This document shows positions 60,515 through 64,000 of a stretch of 64,000 nt of DNA, one piece after another. Source of the stretch: Oceanococcus sp964629015 (GTDB lineage Bacteria > Pseudomonadota > Gammaproteobacteria > Nevskiales > Oceanococcaceae); contig CAZVMN010000004.1 of the NCBI GenBank assembly GCA_964629015.1, forward strand, positions 62,001 to 126,000, written 5' to 3'. The notes under the pieces were generated by a model. The model searched no databases. It saw only the letters and a list, made by a program, of their open reading frames with translations, and had not been told where the DNA came from. The first letter of the stretch is position 1, and each line of letters opens with the position of its first letter. Position numbers and translations under genes: made by a program.

Positions 60515-61393
60515 TTAGTCATCTTTGGATGTTGCAGCGGCACCCTTTGCCACCAATTGGTGCAAGGCTTTGAGTTCGTGTTTCTCCAGCGCACGACTCC
60601 GACCACTGGCCAAATTATTGGGCAGAGTGATCGTGCCGAAACGCACACGAATCAAACGACTGACCTGGCAATCCACCGCCTCCCACAAACGCCGGACGAT
60701 GCGATTGCGCCCCTCGCTCACGGTGACGTGGAACCAGCGATTGGCGCCTTCACTGCCCTGGTCAACCAGACTGTCGAACGCCGCAACACCGTCTTCCAGT
60801 TCAATGCCTTCGCGCAATCGACGCAAAGTGTCTTCGTTGACATCGCCAAGCACGCGCACCGCGTACTCGCGTTCGATCTGGCTGGACGGATGCATCAATT
60901 GACGCGCCAGCTCGCCATCGGTGGTGAACAACATCAAACCCGAGGTGTTCAAATCAAGACGCCCAACCGCGACCCAGCGTCCGGCTGTCAGCTTGGGCAA
61001 GCGCTGGAACACCGTGGGCCGACCTTGCGGATCTTTGCGCGTGACAATTTCACCGACCCGTTTGCGATAGAGAATCGTCTGATTCTCTGGCGGGGTGAAG
61101 CGTAAGGTGCGCCCGTCCAGCGTAATACGATCCGACGGGATGACTTTCTGCCCGAGCTCCGCCGCCTGACCGTTGACTCTTATACGGCCGGCGCGAATCC
61201 AGTCTTCCGCTTGCCGACGTGAACCGTAGCCGTGTTGCGCCAGGAACTTCTGCAAGCGTTCCGGCTGCGCCTTGCTAACCGGCGGGCGTAATGAGCGCCC
61301 CCGCTTGGGCGCAACGTCGGCACGCTCAGTGTCTTGTCGCTTCTTGATCTGGCGACGGGAGTTGGGATTCGGGCTGGGATTGCGTTTCTTCAT
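60515..61393 (-). CDS. rluB: 23S rRNA pseudouridine synthase B
   Basis: A 292-residue RsuA/RluB-type enzyme: basic N-terminal tail, S4 RNA-binding domain (RLQKFLAQHGYGSRRQAEDW), and catalytic segment GRLDLNTSGLMLFT with the nucleophilic Asp. It modifies U2605 of 23S rRNA in E. coli. It starts at ATG 61393, 68 bases inside scpB, and follows scpA-scpB as in many gammaproteobacteria. Confidence 0.92.
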   Translation of the reverse strand: MKKRNPSPNPNSRRQIKKRQDTERADVAPKRGRSLRPPVSKAQPERLQKFLAQHGYGSRRQAEDWIRAGRIRVNGQAAELGQKVIPSDRITLDGRTLRFTPPENQTILYRKRVGEIVTRKDPQGRPTVFQRLPKLTAGRWVAVGRLDLNTSGLMLFTTDGELARQLMHPSSQIEREYAVRVLGDVNEDTLRRLREGIELEDGVAAFDSLVDQGSEGANRWFHVTVSEGRNRIVRRLWEAVDCQVSRLIRVRFGTITLPNNLASGRSRALEKHELKALHQLVAKGAAATSKDD

Positions 61394-62066
61394 CAGCAGA
61401 CGTGTCCGGTGTGCTGGCAGGGAGGGAATCCGCGACATCCGCGTCGGCATTCCCATCGGATTGAGCCGCGAGCTGCGCTTTGAGCGCCTCGGGCAATTCA
61501 TCTTGCGGCGCCAGACGAACCAGCGCCGCTTCAAGTTTCTCCGGATCGGTCAGTTCCGGCAATGGCGGCAGATCTTCCAAGGATTTGACGTTCAAATCGT
61601 CGAGGAACTGCCGTGTCGTTGCCAGCAAGGCTGGCCGACCGGGTCCTTCGCGGTGACCGACTTCGCGGATCCATTCGCGTTCAAACAGGGTTTTCAAAAT
61701 CCCCCCCGATAAACTGACACCGCGAATTTCCTCGATGTCGCCACGGGTCAGTGGCTGGCGATAGCAAATCAAGGCCAGGGTTTCGAGCAACGCACGTGAA
61801 TATTTCTGCGGCTTCTCCTCGTACAAACGCCCAACCCAGGGAGCCAGTTCCTTGCGCACTTGGAACCGATAACCACTGGCCACTTCAATCAATTCAATGC
61901 TGCTACCGTCGAGTTCCTGCTGCAATTCACGCAATGCGGTACGAATGGCGCTGCCGGAGATATTCACATCGTCATTCAGCACTTGCTCGATACGGCGTAT
62001 CGACAGCGGCGCGTCAGCAACCAACAACAATGCGCGGATAATTTCTTTGTGATCAAACCGCGCCAT
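61326..62066 (-). CDS. scpB: Segregation and condensation protein B
   Basis: A 246-residue protein with two winged-helix domains (about 5-85 and 95-160; segments ALLLVADAPLSIRRIEQVL and LALICYRQPLTRGDIEEIRG) and an acidic, disordered tail of about 70 residues. It binds ScpA and SMC in chromosome condensation. ATG 62066 overlaps the scpA stop (TGATG). Confidence 0.93.
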   Translation of the reverse strand: MARFDHKEIIRALLLVADAPLSIRRIEQVLNDDVNISGSAIRTALRELQQELDGSSIELIEVASGYRFQVRKELAPWVGRLYEEKPQKYSRALLETLALICYRQPLTRGDIEEIRGVSLSGGILKTLFEREWIREVGHREGPGRPALLATTRQFLDDLNVKSLEDLPPLPELTDPEKLEAALVRLAPQDELPEALKAQLAAQSDGNADADVADSLPASTPDTSADEETQSQPESQLPSPDQEATRH

Positions 62067-62863
62067 CAAGCTTGTCCTGCACCGGCCAAACGAATATGGA
62101 CTGGGGCATACGGCGCGTCCTGTTCCAACTGAATCAGACCATTGCGCACCAATTCCAGCGCCGCCAGGAAGGTCACCAGCAAACCTTTACGCCCCTCTTC
62201 CGGGTCCCACAATTCCATCAGGCTAGCTTGGCGGATGTTGGACAAACGTTCCAGTACCCGACTCATGCGCTCGCGGACGGAAAGCGGCTCGGAGGTGATC
62301 TTGTGCGATTGCAACAACTCCGCGCGCTGCAACAAATCCTGCAGCGACAAGAGTAGATCTCGCAAGGCCGGCGGCGGCTGCAGCGGCGCTTCCACACTCA
62401 TCGGCTGCGCCCGCGCCGGGTAGGTGTCGCGATGCAGCCGTGGCATCTCGTCAATATTGACCGCCGCCTGTTGCACTTCCGCATAGGCTTGCAAACGCCG
62501 GACCAATTCGGCGCGCGGGTCGTCGCTGTCGTCACCCTCCTCACTCGGTGGCTTGGGCAGCAAAACGCGCGATTTGATCTCGGCCAACCAGGCCGCCATC
62601 ACCAAGTACTCCGCCGCCAGATCAAAACGCAGTTCCTCCATCACATTGATGTAATCGAGATACTGCTGGGTAATCAGCGCGACCGGGATATCAAGGATAT
62701 TGAGATTCTGCCGACGGATCAGATACAGCAGCAAATCCAGCGGACCTTCGAAGGTTTCCAGGAACACTTCCAGCGCGTCCGGCGGGATATACAAATCCTG
62801 AGGCAGCTCGGTGAAGGCTTCACCGGCAACATGCGCAATAACAGTGGCCTGGGGATCGCTCAC
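62066..62863 (-). CDS. scpA: Segregation and condensation protein A
   Basis: A 265-residue kleisin with the conserved N-terminal SMC-binding part FEGPLDLLLYLIRRQNLNI near 39-57 and a C-terminal winged helix (GRKGLLVTFLAALELVRNG). It starts with GTG 62863, two bases after trpS, and is translationally linked to scpB. Together they suggest an SMC-ScpAB rather than only a MukBEF condensin. Confidence 0.94.
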   Translation of the reverse strand: MSDPQATVIAHVAGEAFTELPQDLYIPPDALEVFLETFEGPLDLLLYLIRRQNLNILDIPVALITQQYLDYINVMEELRFDLAAEYLVMAAWLAEIKSRVLLPKPPSEEGDDSDDPRAELVRRLQAYAEVQQAAVNIDEMPRLHRDTYPARAQPMSVEAPLQPPPALRDLLLSLQDLLQRAELLQSHKITSEPLSVRERMSRVLERLSNIRQASLMELWDPEEGRKGLLVTFLAALELVRNGLIQLEQDAPYAPVHIRLAGAGQA

Positions 62864-62865
62864 GT

Positions 62866-63870
62866 TTAAGTCCGCGGCAAAAAACCCAGTATGTCGTAAA
62901 CCTGCTGAATCTTGCGATCAGCGCGCGCATTGGCCTGTTCCGCACTGCGCGCGAGAATGCCATCGAGGTAGGCCGGATCATCTTGCAACGCGCGATAACG
63001 CTCTTGCATCGGCTCCATGAAGGCCACCACAGCATCAGCCACGTCGCCTTTAAAACGGCCATACCCGGAATCACCGTAGTCGGCTTCCAGATCGGCGATG
63101 CTGCGCCCGGTCACGGCCGCCATGATGTTGAGCAGATTGGTCACGCCCGGCTTGTCATCCGCAGCGCGCACTTCGCTGCCCGAATCGGTCACCGCGCGCT
63201 TGATCTTCTTGGCGATCTTTTTTGGCTCGTCGAGCAAATAGATGCCATTGCCTTCGTTGTCATCCGACTTGGACATCTTCGCTTCGGGGTTCTGCAAACC
63301 CATCACCCGCGCGCCGACCGGCGGAATGAACGGCTCGGGAATGCGGAAAACATCTTGACCGTGCGCGGAATTGAATCGCTGGGCGACGTCGCGAGCGAGT
63401 TCCAAATGTTGCTTTTGATCGTTGCCTACCGGCACCAATTGGGTGTCGTAGATCAGGATATCTGCGGCCATCAGCACCGGATAGTTGTACAGACCCGCGT
63501 TGATGTTGTCCGCGTGCTTGGTCGACTTGTCCTTGAACTGAGTCATGCGATTCAGCTCGCCGACCATGGTGTAGCAATCCAAAATCCAAGCCAGCTGGCT
63601 GTGCCCGGCCACGTGCGATTGTGCGCACAGCAGGTTCTTCTCTGGATCAATCCCGCAGGCAATGTAAAGGCTCAGAAAATCGCGGCAGCGCTGACGCAAT
63701 AGCTGCGGATCCTGACGCACGGTGATGGCGTGCAAATCCACCAACAAAAAGATGCAGTCGTAGTCCGCCTGCAAATCCACCCAGTTGCGAATCGCGCCGA
63801 TGTAGTTACCCAGCGTAAGCTGGCCTGAAGGCTGGATTCCGGAAAGCAGGACGGGTTTGGACGTCGACAT
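62866..63870 (-). CDS. trpS: Tryptophan-tRNA ligase
   Basis: A 334-residue class I aminoacyl-tRNA synthetase with the HIGH-like SGQLTLGNYIGA near 15-26 and KMSKS near 199-203 (EAKMSKSDDNEGN). It charges tRNA-Trp. It begins the trpS-scpA-scpB-rluB run, with a TATAAT about 29 bases upstream of the ATG. Confidence 0.97.
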   Translation of the reverse strand: MSTSKPVLLSGIQPSGQLTLGNYIGAIRNWVDLQADYDCIFLLVDLHAITVRQDPQLLRQRCRDFLSLYIACGIDPEKNLLCAQSHVAGHSQLAWILDCYTMVGELNRMTQFKDKSTKHADNINAGLYNYPVLMAADILIYDTQLVPVGNDQKQHLELARDVAQRFNSAHGQDVFRIPEPFIPPVGARVMGLQNPEAKMSKSDDNEGNGIYLLDEPKKIAKKIKRAVTDSGSEVRAADDKPGVTNLLNIMAAVTGRSIADLEADYGDSGYGRFKGDVADAVVAFMEPMQERYRALQDDPAYLDGILARSAEQANARADRKIQQVYDILGFLPRT

Positions 63871-63898
63871 GACTACGCAGATGTGAAAACAGCGCGGG

Positions 63899-63904
63899 AT
63901 TATA
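63899..63904 (-). promoter_or_regulatory. -10 element upstream of trpS
   Basis: A consensus TATAAT on the minus strand lies 28 bases before the trpS ATG, in the gap after the YciO-like gene. The -35 at 17 bases (GCATCG) is weak. Confidence 0.5.
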
Positions 63905-63931
63905 GACTGAGAGCGCGCTGCCGATGCTGAC

Positions 63932-64000
63932 TTACAAACCCACCAGGGTCTGATCCGCCTTGCCAGCTCGCAACAGCACAGCTTTGCCTTCGGACAAATC
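63932..64000 (-). CDS. YciO/Sua5-like protein, C-terminal end only
   Basis: The last 22 codons of a gene entering from the right edge, ending DLSEGKAVLLRAGKADQTLV and two more residues before TAA. The DLSEGxxVLLRxG pattern matches the C-terminus of YciO/Sua5/YrdC-family proteins (STVVDLT...REG in relatives), and such a gene often precedes trpS or scpA. The identification rests on a short stretch. Confidence 0.55.
   Translation of the reverse strand, partial: DLSEGKAVLLRAGKADQTLVGL

Noticed and set aside
1..64000. Mobile elements, prophage or CRISPR arrays
   Set aside because: No transposase, integrase, phage structural gene, terminal inverted repeats or regularly spaced repeats were found; the tRNA-Ser is not followed by an integrase or a partial tRNA copy.

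Overview
The window is a gene-dense, chromosome-like segment (GC roughly in the high fifties by eye) from a gammaproteobacterium. The right half carries conserved gammaproteobacterial gene orders: gyrA-serC-serA-pheA-hisC-tyrA-aroA-cmk-rpsA-ihfB-lapA-lapB on the minus strand, mtaD-ubiG-yciK on the plus strand, trpS-scpA-scpB-rluB, and the divergent dapA / gcvR-bcp block. The left third is rich in lipid, steroid-like and terpenoid-like oxidation genes: cytochrome P450, aldehyde dehydrogenase, Baeyer-Villiger monooxygenase, 3-beta-HSD-like dehydrogenases, a wax ester synthase/DGAT and acetoacetate-decarboxylase-like and PF10118 hydrolase-like proteins. That mix suggests a lipid- or hydrocarbon-degrading lineage such as Nevskiales/Solimonadaceae or relatives. 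This placement is an inference from gene content only. No insertion sequence, prophage, integrase or CRISPR array was seen, and no stretch above about 300 bases lacks a gene.

Region 1 (1-25 kb) is catabolic and accessory. A P450/enoyl-CoA hydratase unit and an aldehyde dehydrogenase are each preceded by the same inverted repeat. One copy sits in the promoter shared with a MarR-type regulator, so a small self-regulated regulon is likely. Next come a PhnA-like zinc-ribbon protein, a PF10118 hydrolase with an AraC regulator, a GumN/TraB protein, fabI, an HMG-CoA lyase with a metallo-beta-lactamase-fold hydrolase, and a PiT phosphate transporter. A BVMO and an alpha/beta hydrolase lie divergent from a TetR regulator with a near-perfect 22-bp palindrome between them. 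An SDR / 3-beta-HSD / EthD-like operon, an EstB-like serine hydrolase and the divergent WS/DGAT and ADC-like genes complete the region.

Region 2 (25-30 kb) is housekeeping: tRNA-Ser(GGA), a very short BamC-like lipoprotein behind dapA, gcvR, bcp, and a PIN-PhoH protein.

Region 3 (29-42 kb) is signalling and envelope. It holds a NarL-type two-component pair divergent from a membrane Ser/Thr kinase with TPRs, a PerM-type permease, a BepA-like M48 protease and LapAB. It also holds a compact cluster of a secreted AstE/AspA-like deacylase, a retropepsin-like protease, an inactive transglutaminase fused to a 7TM domain, and a RimK-like ATP-grasp ligase. This cluster is the least understood system in the window and the best candidate for new biology.

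Region 4 (42-64 kb) is the serine/aromatic/histidine biosynthesis supraoperon with gyrA, cmk and rpsA, then mtaD-ubiG-yciK, an orphan OmpR-type response regulator, a ferritin-like diiron-type protein of unknown function, a DUF374 acyltransferase, a small outer-membrane porin behind a CRP-type box, and rluB-scpB-scpA-trpS ending in the tail of a YciO/Sua5-like gene.
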